Positions 34,222 through 44,012 of a DNA stretch of 64,000 bases are shown piece after piece. Positions within the stretch are counted from its first letter, which is position 1, and each line of letters opens with the position of its first letter. The notes below the pieces were generated by a model. That model searched no databases, was not told where the DNA came from, and worked only from the letters and a program-made list of their open reading frames with translations. The translations under genes and the position numbers were made by a program. The DNA is from Streptomyces sp. NBC_01351 (GTDB taxonomy: Bacteria; Actinomycetota; Actinomycetes; Streptomycetales; Streptomycetaceae): contig NZ_CP108356.1 of the NCBI RefSeq assembly GCF_036237315.1, positions 1,984,001 to 2,048,000 on the forward strand, given 5' to 3'.

Positions 34222-34309
34222 GCCCAGGGGGCACGCTTCCTTCTGAGCCCGGGGGGGGCACGCTTCCTTCTGAGCCCAGGGGGCACGCTTCCTTCTGAGC
34301 CCAGGGGGC
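34216..34309 (+). repeat. tandem repeat of about 25 bp at the 3' end of mgtC
   Basis: Units beginning TTCTGAGCCCAGGGGGCACG start at 34216, 34241, 34268 and 34293 (25, 27, 25 and a partial 17 bases). The second unit has a longer G-run. The first unit holds the mgtC stop codon. The array fills the whole gap to the convergent ngcG gene, where a terminator would be expected. Confidence 0.85.
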
Positions 34310-35235
34310 TACTTGAGAGTGGCGGAGGTCAGTCCGGCCTGGATCTGGCGCTGGAAGGAGAGGTAGACCGCCAGCATCGGGATGATCGCGATGGTGGCGC
34401 CGGCGAACAGCACGGGAAGGTCCGTCTCGTAGCCCATCTGGTACTGGAGCTGGATGAGGCCCTGGGTGAGCATGTAGCGCTCGGGGTCTGCGCTCGTCTG
34501 GGGCTGCATCAGCACGGCCGGCAGGATGTACTGGTTCCACTGGCCCAGGATGTTGAATATCCCGACGCTGATCAGGCCGGGCTTGGCCATCGGCAGCATC
34601 ACCTGGAAGAAGATCCGGGTGTCGGAGGCCCCGTCGATGACGGCCGCCTCGTAAATCGCGGTCGGCAGCGTCCGGAAGAAGGAGTGCATGAAGAAGACAG
34701 TGAACGGCATCGAGTAGGCGACGTACACCAGGATCAGGCCCTGGTAGGTGTTCAGCATGTCGAAGCGCTTGACCATGAAGAAGAGCGGTACGAGCGCCAG
34801 GAACACCGGGAACATCGCCCCGCTGACGAAGAAGTAGTAGACGAGCCGGTTGCCCGTGAAGGGGTAGCGGGCCAGTACGTACGCGGCCATCGAGCCGAAC
34901 AGCATGGTCAGCGGGACCGAGAACACCAGCACGATGAGGGTGTTCGCGAAGTAGCCGCCAATGCCCTTGGTCCAGGCTCGGCCGAAGGCGTCGAAGTGCC
35001 AGTTCGAGGGCCAGCTGAGGGCCGAACCGCCGATCTGCGCGTCGGTCTTGAAGGCGCCGAGGGCGAGCCAGATCAGGGGCAGCACGATCATTATCGCCCA
35101 GAGGACGAGGAAGCCGTGCGAGAAGACGTTGAGGACCACGCCCTCGGAGCGGCGTCCGTCCCGCTCCTTCGTCCGTCCGGGTCCGCCGGACCGCTCCGCG
35201 GCAGCTTCGCCCGGAGCCTTGATCACTGTGGTCAT
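34309..35235 (-). CDS. ngcG: chito-oligosaccharide/N-acetylglucosamine ABC permease NgcG
   Basis: 308 residues, MalG-type permease of the CUT1 sugar ABC family with about six membrane helices. The EAA loop, EAAVIDGASDTRIFFQVMLPMAKPGL, contacts the ATPase. ATG 35235 has GGGAGACC upstream and lies 14 bases after ngcF. No ATPase gene is in the operon, so it probably uses the shared MsiK-type ATPase found in Streptomyces. The assignment to ngc rests on the match in order and type with the S. coelicolor NgcEFG system beside acnA. Confidence 0.82.
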   Translation of the reverse strand: MTTVIKAPGEAAAERSGGPGRTKERDGRRSEGVVLNVFSHGFLVLWAIMIVLPLIWLALGAFKTDAQIGGSALSWPSNWHFDAFGRAWTKGIGGYFANTLIVLVFSVPLTMLFGSMAAYVLARYPFTGNRLVYYFFVSGAMFPVFLALVPLFFMVKRFDMLNTYQGLILVYVAYSMPFTVFFMHSFFRTLPTAIYEAAVIDGASDTRIFFQVMLPMAKPGLISVGIFNILGQWNQYILPAVLMQPQTSADPERYMLTQGLIQLQYQMGYETDLPVLFAGATIAIIPMLAVYLSFQRQIQAGLTSATLK

Positions 35236-35249
35236 TACTGGTCTCCCGC

Positions 35250-36194
35250 TCAGAACTCGATGCGCTCGCGGCGGGTGGCGCGCAGCGTGATGACGGACAG
35301 GATCATGGTCAGGACGAGCATGACCACGCCCATGGCGCAGGCGTAGCCGCTCTTGCCGAAGTACAGGAAGTTGCGCATCAGCACCGTCGACATGACCTCG
35401 CTGTGGTGGTCGGGTCCGCCGCCGAACTGGCCCGAGGTCATGGTCGACACCAGCACGAACATGTCCATCGCGGCGATGCCCAGATAGACCGCGGAGGTCT
35501 GCACAGAGTCCCACAGCAGGGGCAGGGTGACCTTGAAGAAGGTCTGGGCGCGCCCGGCGCCGTCGAGCAGCGCGGCCTCGTAGATGTCCTTGGGAACGGA
35601 CTGCATGGCCGCGGAGAACAGCACGAGGTAGAAGCCGACGCCGTGCCAGACGACGACGAGCAGCAGGCACCAGAGCACGAAGTTGGGCTCGTTGAGCCAT
35701 TCGACCGGGTGCTTCGGGTCGATCAGGCCGAGCTTGATCAGGAAGCCGTTGAGCAGGCCGCCCTCGTCGCTGCGGTAGATCGCGCCGAAGAGCACGGCGA
35801 GGATCGCGAGGGAGAGCACCTGCGGGAAGAAGTAGACGATCTTGTAGATGCGCGATCCGCTCACGCCCTGGACCCCGCCCGCCCCGCTGCGCCCGCCCGC
35901 GTTCACCATGAAGGCGAAGAAGAGGGCGAGCAGGATGGTGACGACGGGGACGAACACCAGGAGCAGCAGGTTGTGCCCGAGCGCGCCCCGGAAGTCATCG
36001 TCCTTCAGCAGGGTCGAGTAGTTCTCCAGGCCGACGAAGTCGAACGTCGGTGACTGCCCGGTCCAGTTGGTGAAGGAATAGCCGAACGTCTGTACGTACG
36101 GCCAGATGACGAAGGTCAGGTACAGCGCGAGGGGTGCGAAGAGGAAGGCGGTGATGAAACCGCCCTTCCCCCGCCCCTGTGCTACGTGGCTCAT
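35250..36194 (-). CDS. ngcF: chito-oligosaccharide/N-acetylglucosamine ABC permease NgcF
   Basis: 314 residues, MalF/UgpA-type partner permease with about six to seven helices (FLFAPLALYLTFVIWPYVQTF first) and the EAA loop EAALLDGAGRAQTFFKVTLPLL. ATG 36194 is selected because the longer frame extends into ngcE and lacks a ribosome binding site. A short Gly/Ser-rich loop (NAGGRSGAGG) sits after the third helix. It forms a heterodimeric channel with NgcG. Confidence 0.82.
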   Translation of the reverse strand: MSHVAQGRGKGGFITAFLFAPLALYLTFVIWPYVQTFGYSFTNWTGQSPTFDFVGLENYSTLLKDDDFRGALGHNLLLLVFVPVVTILLALFFAFMVNAGGRSGAGGVQGVSGSRIYKIVYFFPQVLSLAILAVLFGAIYRSDEGGLLNGFLIKLGLIDPKHPVEWLNEPNFVLWCLLLVVVWHGVGFYLVLFSAAMQSVPKDIYEAALLDGAGRAQTFFKVTLPLLWDSVQTSAVYLGIAAMDMFVLVSTMTSGQFGGGPDHHSEVMSTVLMRNFLYFGKSGYACAMGVVMLVLTMILSVITLRATRRERIEF

Positions 36195-36214
36195 GGTGTC
36201 CGTCCCCGCAGTGG

Positions 36215-37639
36215 TCAGCTGCGCTTGTTGTTCTTGGCGTTCGGGTCCTGGGCGGCCTTGTTGACCGCGGCCTGGGCCCGCTTGATCCATTCCTTGGGCT
36301 GGATCCGCTGCGCCATCAGCTCATTGGACGCGTTCTGGATCTCCGTGTCCATCTCGCTGTACCAGTCGGGGTAGCGGTAGGTGAAGGTGTTGGCGCCCGC
36401 CCCCTTCAGCGCCTCGACCGCCGACTGGGTGCCCGGCCGCAGTTTGACGCTCGGGTCGACGCCGTCCTTGACCACGGTGAGCGAGTTGGCCTGCTGGGCG
36501 AAGATCGTCGACCATTCGCGGGACAGCATAGAACGGAGGAACTCCAGGCCCGCGGCCTTGTTGGCGGCCTTCTCCGGGACGATGAAGGGCTCGTCGACGC
36601 CGGCCCTGATCGCCTCCAGGGGCATCTTGCTGTCGGCGAGCAGCGGGACCGGCAGGAACTTCATGTCGAAGTCCTCCGGGGTCTGCTTCAGCTGCTCGTT
36701 CTCCAGCCAGGATCCGCAGGGGATGAAGGCGGCCTTGTACTGGTTCCAGGCCGTCTGGGAGTCCGTGTGGGTGAGGCCGTTGGTGCCCGGCATCAGCAGG
36801 CCCTTCTCGACCACCTCGTAGACCGCCTCGACGGCGGCGAGGGCGGCCGCGTTGCCCTCGAAGGCGTTGGGCGCGAGGTTGTCGATCGCCTTGACGGCGT
36901 CCAGGCCGCCCTTCTTGGCGATCAGGTCCATGATGACGACGTTGATGTAGTACGGGAACTTGCCCTGGTGGGCGAGGCCGCCGATGCCCGCCTCCTTGGC
37001 CTTGGTGCAGACGGCGAGGAACTCGTCCCAGGTCTTGGGCGCCGCCCAGCCCTTCTCCTTGAAGAGCTTGCCCGAGTACCAGAAGCCGAACACGGCGTAC
37101 ACGTACTTCAGGACGAGGTACTTTCCGCCCTGCATGCCCTGTTCGACGGCCCCGTCGACCAGGGTGTCGCGCACCTTCTTGGTCGGGTCGTCGAGCGAGG
37201 GCGCGTCGAGCACGGCGTTGAGGTCGGCGAGCTGGCCTCCCTTGGCGAGCACGTCCAGGGGGATCTTCTGGGCGCCCGAGTCGTCGACGACGTCCGGCGG
37301 GTTGCCGCCGTTGAAACGGGGCTGGAGCTTGGCGGTGATCTCCTGGGTGGCCAGGTGGGAGGTGGTGGTGCCCCACTTCTTGTCGAAGGCGGCCTCCCAG
37401 GCCTTCGCGTAGTCGTCGCCGAACCCGCCCTTGAAGACGACCACGTCCAGCTTGCCGCCCTTGGCCAGCCCGAAGGGGTTCTCCTTGGAGACGACCCCCT
37501 TGTCCGGGCCCTTCGTGGACTCCTCGCCGCCGGAGGCGCAGGCGGACAGGAAGCTCATCGTCGGCACCGTGATAAGTCCGAGTGCTGCGGAGCGCTTGAT
37601 CAGATCGCGGCGCCCGAGGCCCTCACCCGTGGATCCCAT
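36215..37639 (-). CDS. ngcE: chito-oligosaccharide-binding lipoprotein NgcE
   Basis: 474 residues from the ATG at 37639. A second ATG at 37645 is in frame, but GAGG is better spaced for 37639. The N-terminus combines a twin-arginine segment (GRRDLIKRSA) with a lipobox, C34 in SAC, so it is probably a Tat-exported lipoprotein. The mature protein is an extracellular solute-binding protein family 1 fold, with WYSGKLFKEKGWAAPKTWDEF, and is close in layout to S. coelicolor NgcE, which binds GlcNAc and chito-oligosaccharides. It is first in the operon, with a DasR-type site 137 bases upstream. Confidence 0.85.
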   Translation of the reverse strand: MGSTGEGLGRRDLIKRSAALGLITVPTMSFLSACASGGEESTKGPDKGVVSKENPFGLAKGGKLDVVVFKGGFGDDYAKAWEAAFDKKWGTTTSHLATQEITAKLQPRFNGGNPPDVVDDSGAQKIPLDVLAKGGQLADLNAVLDAPSLDDPTKKVRDTLVDGAVEQGMQGGKYLVLKYVYAVFGFWYSGKLFKEKGWAAPKTWDEFLAVCTKAKEAGIGGLAHQGKFPYYINVVIMDLIAKKGGLDAVKAIDNLAPNAFEGNAAALAAVEAVYEVVEKGLLMPGTNGLTHTDSQTAWNQYKAAFIPCGSWLENEQLKQTPEDFDMKFLPVPLLADSKMPLEAIRAGVDEPFIVPEKAANKAAGLEFLRSMLSREWSTIFAQQANSLTVVKDGVDPSVKLRPGTQSAVEALKGAGANTFTYRYPDWYSEMDTEIQNASNELMAQRIQPKEWIKRAQAAVNKAAQDPNAKNNKRS

Positions 37640-37775
37640 GCTCATGTCCTCGCCTTCGTCAGAAGTGTGAAGGAGGCCGGAAAGTCACGGCGGTTGCCGT
37701 GCATGCGGACATCTCCGCAGGTCCCCGCCCATCCCCCGGTCCGGGGCCGCTGGTCTCGCTGCGATCCGGACGGGC

Positions 37776-37791
37776 ACAGGTATAGTCCACT
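37776..37791 (-). promoter_or_regulatory. DasR-responsive element (dre)-like operator upstream of ngcE
   Basis: On the minus strand AGTGGACTATACCTGT matches 13 of 16 positions of the dre pattern A(C/G)TGGTCTAGACCA(C/G)T. DasR is the GntR-type GlcNAc regulator of Streptomyces, so a site before a GlcNAc/chito-oligosaccharide transporter is plausible. Confidence 0.6.
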
Positions 37792-37879
37792 TCCGCTCGT
37801 GTGAGCAAGATCATGCACACGTATGGCCGTCGGTTTTTCCGAGTTGAGACCTGTCCGTCATCTGGACCGGCCCCCGGAT

Positions 37880-37926
37880 GCACCAAAGGGCCGTACCCCC
37901 TTGGCGGGGATACGGCCCTTTGGTGC
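37880..37926. terminator. terminator between acnA and the ngcE promoter
   Basis: GCACCAAAGGGCCGTA (37880-37895) pairs perfectly with TACGGCCCTTTGGTGC (37911-37926). CCCC/GGGG extends the stem inwards past one bulged A. It is 20 bases beyond the acnA stop. Confidence 0.85.
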
Positions 37927-37946
37927 CGGTTGCGCCTCGGCGGTGA

Positions 37947-40694
<2,748 letters not shown>

Positions 40695-40732
40695 TTACCG
40701 CATCCTGCCGCCACGCCCCTTGGCCAATCCGC

Positions 40733-40763
40733 TAAGGTAAGGCTAAGTTAGGTAACCCTTACC
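40733..40763 (-). promoter_or_regulatory. iron-box-like and inverted-repeat element upstream of acnA
   Basis: TAAGGTAAGGCTAAGTTAG (40733-40751) matches about 14 of 19 positions of the DtxR/DmdR-type iron box TTAGGTTAGGCTAACCTAA. Overlapping it, GGTAAGG (40736-40742) and CCTTACC (40757-40763) form a perfect inverted repeat. Position: 72-102 bases before the acnA start. Confidence 0.5.
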
Positions 40764-40795
40764 AGCGGGGGCGGCTGCGGTTCGCCTTCGGCAGA

Positions 40796-40813
40796 TATCT
40801 CGATGTCGAGATA
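40796..40813. promoter_or_regulatory. 18-bp palindrome between acnA and the LacI gene
   Basis: TATCTCGATGTCGAGATA has two perfect 8-base arms and a TG centre. It lies 3 bases beyond the LacI-gene stop and about 135 bases upstream of acnA. It is a probable operator for an unidentified regulator. Confidence 0.55.
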
Positions 40814-40816
40814 ACT

Positions 40817-41839
40817 CTAGTACATGTCCGGGGGCAGGGACGAGGCCCGCACCCGCAGGCCCGCCGCGACGGTCAGTCGACCGGTCGCTTCCGCATGCCC
40901 CGATTCCACCAGCGCGACCAGTGTGGACATGGCGAGCGCGCCGATCCGCTCCGGGTTCAGGGTGACGGTGGTCACGGGCGGATCGCCGTCCGCGTACGCC
41001 GCGTCCTCGCTCGCGCAGACCAGCAGCAGGTCCTCGGGCGTACGGATCCCATGGCGCGCGGCGGCTGCCAGCACCTGGCGGCCGCCCGGATCGTAGAGCG
41101 TGTAGACGGCGTCGGGGCGGCCGGGCGGGTCGACGCCCCCGCCGAAGACGGGGTCGAAGGCGCGGCCTTCCCCGTCCAGCGGATCGAAGGGGACCACCAG
41201 TGGGGGCATCCCCCGCTCCGCGCACCAGTGTTCGTAGGCCGAGGTGACGGCCCCCGTGTAGAACTCCCGGCCGAAGGCGGAGTGCAGGGCTATCCGCCGG
41301 GCGCCGGACGCGGCCAGATGGTCGAGCACCTCGCGGGTGATGCCGGCGTGGTCGTTGTCCACCCACACGTCGCCGGGCAGCGGGTCGCCGGGCCGGCCGT
41401 CGAAGACGATGGGCAGCCCGCGCGCCCGCAGGGCCCGGAGCACCGGGTCGTCCTGCGGGCTGTCGAGCAGCAGCATCCCGTCCACCGCGAGGGTGTGCCA
41501 CAGCGGCTCGGCGCCGCGGTCCGCGGGCAGGGTGGTCAGGGCGTAGCCGTGGGCGTGGGCCACGGAGGTGGCGGCGGTGAGCAGCCGGGAGAAGTAGGCG
41601 ACGCCGGCGAAGTCCCAGGTCCAGTCGGCGTAGGTGGTGACCGCTAGGCCGAGGGTGCGGGTGCGGGGGCCGCGGTGGGTGCCGTAGCCGAGGGAGGCGG
41701 CCACCTCCCGGACCCGGCGGCGGGTGCCGTCGCCGAGGCGGCCGGTGCCGGCGAGCGCGTGGGAGACGGTCGCGGTGGAGACCTCCGCGGCGCGCGCGAT
41801 GTCGGCGATGGTGGGTCCGGGTCCTGGCACGCGGGTCAT
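40817..41839 (-). CDS. LacI-family transcriptional regulator
   Basis: 340 residues. N-terminal HTH with the LacI signature TIADIARAAEVSTATVSHALAGTGRLG (about 10-35) and hinge helix. Then a sugar-binding-protein-like effector domain (about 60-335, LGLAVTTYADWTWDF, GMLLLDSPQDDP, LLLVCASEDAAYADGDPPVTTV). It is divergent from the amidohydrolase gene, with a 16-bp palindrome in the 85-base gap, so it probably controls that gene and itself. The effector is unknown. Confidence 0.88.
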   Translation of the reverse strand: MTRVPGPGPTIADIARAAEVSTATVSHALAGTGRLGDGTRRRVREVAASLGYGTHRGPRTRTLGLAVTTYADWTWDFAGVAYFSRLLTAATSVAHAHGYALTTLPADRGAEPLWHTLAVDGMLLLDSPQDDPVLRALRARGLPIVFDGRPGDPLPGDVWVDNDHAGITREVLDHLAASGARRIALHSAFGREFYTGAVTSAYEHWCAERGMPPLVVPFDPLDGEGRAFDPVFGGGVDPPGRPDAVYTLYDPGGRQVLAAAARHGIRTPEDLLLVCASEDAAYADGDPPVTTVTLNPERIGALAMSTLVALVESGHAEATGRLTVAAGLRVRASSLPPDMY

Positions 41840-41870
41840 CGTACGGATTTCGTCGTCCGGGGTGGGTTCC

Positions 41871-41886
41871 GGTTAAGGGGTTAACC
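41871..41886. promoter_or_regulatory. putative operator of the LacI regulator
   Basis: GGTTAAGGGGTTAACC has perfect 6-base arms around GGGG. It lies between the divergent LacI and amidohydrolase genes. LacI-family operators are usually palindromes with a CG centre. The GGGG centre is atypical, so other regulators are possible. Confidence 0.5.
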
Positions 41887-41924
41887 AAAGAGTGTCCTGG
41901 CCACATCGACGATTCGGAGTGGTC

Positions 41925-43832
41925 ATGACGTCTTCTTCTCTGTCCCGGCGCGGCCTGCTCGCGGCGGCGGGGGCCGCCGGCGCGGCGGGCCTGCTGGGCG
42001 CGGCGGCCGGCAGCGCCGCCGCGGCGCCTTCGGGGCGCGGTCCGGCGGCCCTGGTCATCCACAACGCGCGGGTGTTCAGCGGGGTCGGGACGGGCCGCCC
42101 GGCCGAGGCGGTGGCCGTCGGCCGCGACGGGAAGATCCTGGCCACCGGGGAGGGCTCGGCGCTGCGCCGGTTCATCGGCCGCGACACCGAGGTGGTGGAC
42201 GCGGGCGGCAACACCGTGATGAGCGGCATCCACGACGGGCACGTGCACCCGCTGGGCGCCGGGACGCGTTCGCTGAGCCCCTCGCTGGACGGGGCCGAGA
42301 CCACCGTGGAGGAGCTGCGCGAGATCCTCACCGGCTTCCTCGCCGAGACCGGCGGCGCGGCGGCGGAGCCGGACCGCTGGCTGGTGGTGGAGGACTGGAA
42401 CCCGGTCGGGCTGCTGCCGACGGGGACGGTCCCGCACCATTCGATGCTGGACGCGCTGGCGACCCGCCGCCCGGTCGTCCTCGTCGGCGGCGACGGGCAC
42501 AACCTGTGGGCCAACCGGCGGGCACTGGACATCGCCGGGATCACGGCGGCCACCCCCGACCCGGTGGGCGGCCAGGTCGTGAAGGGCCCGGACGGGCAGC
42601 CGACGGGCGTGCTCAAGGACGACGCGCAGGGCCTGGTGAAGCGGCACGTCCCCGAGCCCTCCCGGGCCGAACTGGTCGCGGCCTGCGCCCGGGTGCTGGA
42701 CCTTGCGGCCGCGTCCGGGATCACGACGATGATGGACGCCCTGGTCGGGCGGCACGAACTGGAGCTCTACCAGGCCCTGGCGCAGGCCGGGAAGCTGCCG
42801 CAGCGCATCGTGCCCGCGATCCGGCTGGACGCCGAGCAGGCCAAGGACCCGGCGGGCTCCCTGGAGTACGCGCTCGGCCTGCGGCGGCAGTTCGAGGGGA
42901 CGCCCGGGCTGCGCTTCGGAATGATCAAGGTGTTCCTCGACGGGGTCATCGAGTACCCGGCGCAGACGGCCGCGCTGCTGGAGCCGTACCTGGACGGGAA
43001 CGGCACGCCCACGCGGAACCGCGGCGAGCTGTACACCTCGGCGGCCGACTACGGCCGGCTGACCGCCGCCTTCAACCGGGTGGGCTGGCAGATGCACGCG
43101 CACGGGCTGGGCGACCGGGCCGTGCGCACGGCCCTCGACGGGTACGCGTACGCCCGCCGGGTCACCGGCCTGCGCGACCCGCGCAACGCCGTCGCCCACC
43201 TGCAGTTGGTGAACCCCGCCGACCTGCGGCGCTTCGCGCAGCTCGGGGTGGCGGCCTGCCTGCAGCTCCAGTGGGCGGCGCGGGACACCTGGACGATGGA
43301 GGCACTGCTGCCGTACATCGGGCCCGGGCGGCACCGGTGGATGTACCCGGCGCGCAGCCTGGAGAAGGCGGGGGCGCGGCTGGCCGGCGGCTCCGACTGG
43401 CCGGTGGACGCGCTGCAGGTGTGGAACCAGGTGCGCACCGCCGTCGACCGGCAGGGTGCGGCCGGCGAGGGCGAGCTGTACCGGGAGCTGGAGGGCCTGA
43501 GCCGTACGTCCGCGCTGCGGATGCACACCGCCGGCACGGCCTGGCAGCTGCGCCAGGAGGGGCTGACGGGGACGGTGGAGCAGGGCAAGGCCGCGGACCT
43601 GGTCGTGCTGGACCGGGACGTGACGCGGTGCCCGGTGGCCGACATCAGCGGGACGGGGGTGCGCATGACCCTGGTGGGCGGCCGCGTGGTGCACGACGCG
43701 GAGTCCCCGGCGGGCAGGGCGGCTTCGGCCCGCGTGGCCCGCGCGGGATCCGGCCCGCGCCCGGCCTCGTACGCGGGGGTCCACGGCGGCCGCCACCGCG
43801 CGTGCGGGTGCGGGGGCGGCGCGGGGGCCTGA
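41925..43832 (+). CDS. Tat-exported YtcJ-like amidohydrolase
   Basis: 635 residues from ATG 41925. Tat signal LSRRGLLAAAGAAGAAGLLG, with cleavage near AAAAP. The mature protein is a metal-dependent amidohydrolase family 3 barrel of the YtcJ type: ALVIHNARVFSGVG (N-terminal beta-sandwich), GIHDGHVHPLG with the HxH metal ligands, MHAHGLGDRAVR, and GGSDWPVD with the catalytic aspartate. It hydrolyses an amide or related bond in an unknown substrate outside the membrane. The C-terminal 35 residues are Arg/Gly-rich with cysteines (ACGCGGGAG). It is divergent from the LacI gene. A long hairpin follows. Confidence 0.85.
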   Translation: MTSSSLSRRGLLAAAGAAGAAGLLGAAAGSAAAAPSGRGPAALVIHNARVFSGVGTGRPAEAVAVGRDGKILATGEGSALRRFIGRDTEVVDAGGNTVMSGIHDGHVHPLGAGTRSLSPSLDGAETTVEELREILTGFLAETGGAAAEPDRWLVVEDWNPVGLLPTGTVPHHSMLDALATRRPVVLVGGDGHNLWANRRALDIAGITAATPDPVGGQVVKGPDGQPTGVLKDDAQGLVKRHVPEPSRAELVAACARVLDLAAASGITTMMDALVGRHELELYQALAQAGKLPQRIVPAIRLDAEQAKDPAGSLEYALGLRRQFEGTPGLRFGMIKVFLDGVIEYPAQTAALLEPYLDGNGTPTRNRGELYTSAADYGRLTAAFNRVGWQMHAHGLGDRAVRTALDGYAYARRVTGLRDPRNAVAHLQLVNPADLRRFAQLGVAACLQLQWAARDTWTMEALLPYIGPGRHRWMYPARSLEKAGARLAGGSDWPVDALQVWNQVRTAVDRQGAAGEGELYRELEGLSRTSALRMHTAGTAWQLRQEGLTGTVEQGKAADLVVLDRDVTRCPVADISGTGVRMTLVGGRVVHDAESPAGRAASARVARAGSGPRPASYAGVHGGRHRACGCGGGAGA

Positions 43833-43870
43833 GCGGGGCACGACGCCGGCAATGCGCCGGGCACGGCTCC

Positions 43871-43930
43871 GGGCCGGTCGCCCGCCCCACCCCGCCCCAC
43901 CTCTGCCGGGCAGGGGTGGGCGACCGGCCC
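43871..43930 (+). terminator. terminator after the amidohydrolase gene
   Basis: GGGCCGGTCGCCC (43871-43883) pairs perfectly with GGGCGACCGGCCC (43918-43930). The enclosed segment can form a second stem (CTGCC/GGCAG). Confidence 0.7.
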
Positions 43931-43985
43931 CACTATGGGACCTGACGGTCGATAACACCCAAATGCCCCACCCCCCGCGATCAAC

Positions 43986-44006
43986 ATCTCATATCTGAGA
44001 TACGGT
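43986..44006 (+). promoter_or_regulatory. palindrome and -10 box at the XRE-MurA promoter
   Basis: ATCTCA-tatc-TGAGAT (43986-44001) is a perfect inverted repeat that runs into TACGGT (44001-44006). TACGGT is a -10-like box 6 bases before the ATG at 44013. The start is therefore probably leaderless. A repressor on the palindrome would block the promoter. The XRE domain of the encoded protein is the obvious candidate. Confidence 0.5.
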
Positions 44007-44012
44007 GCACCC

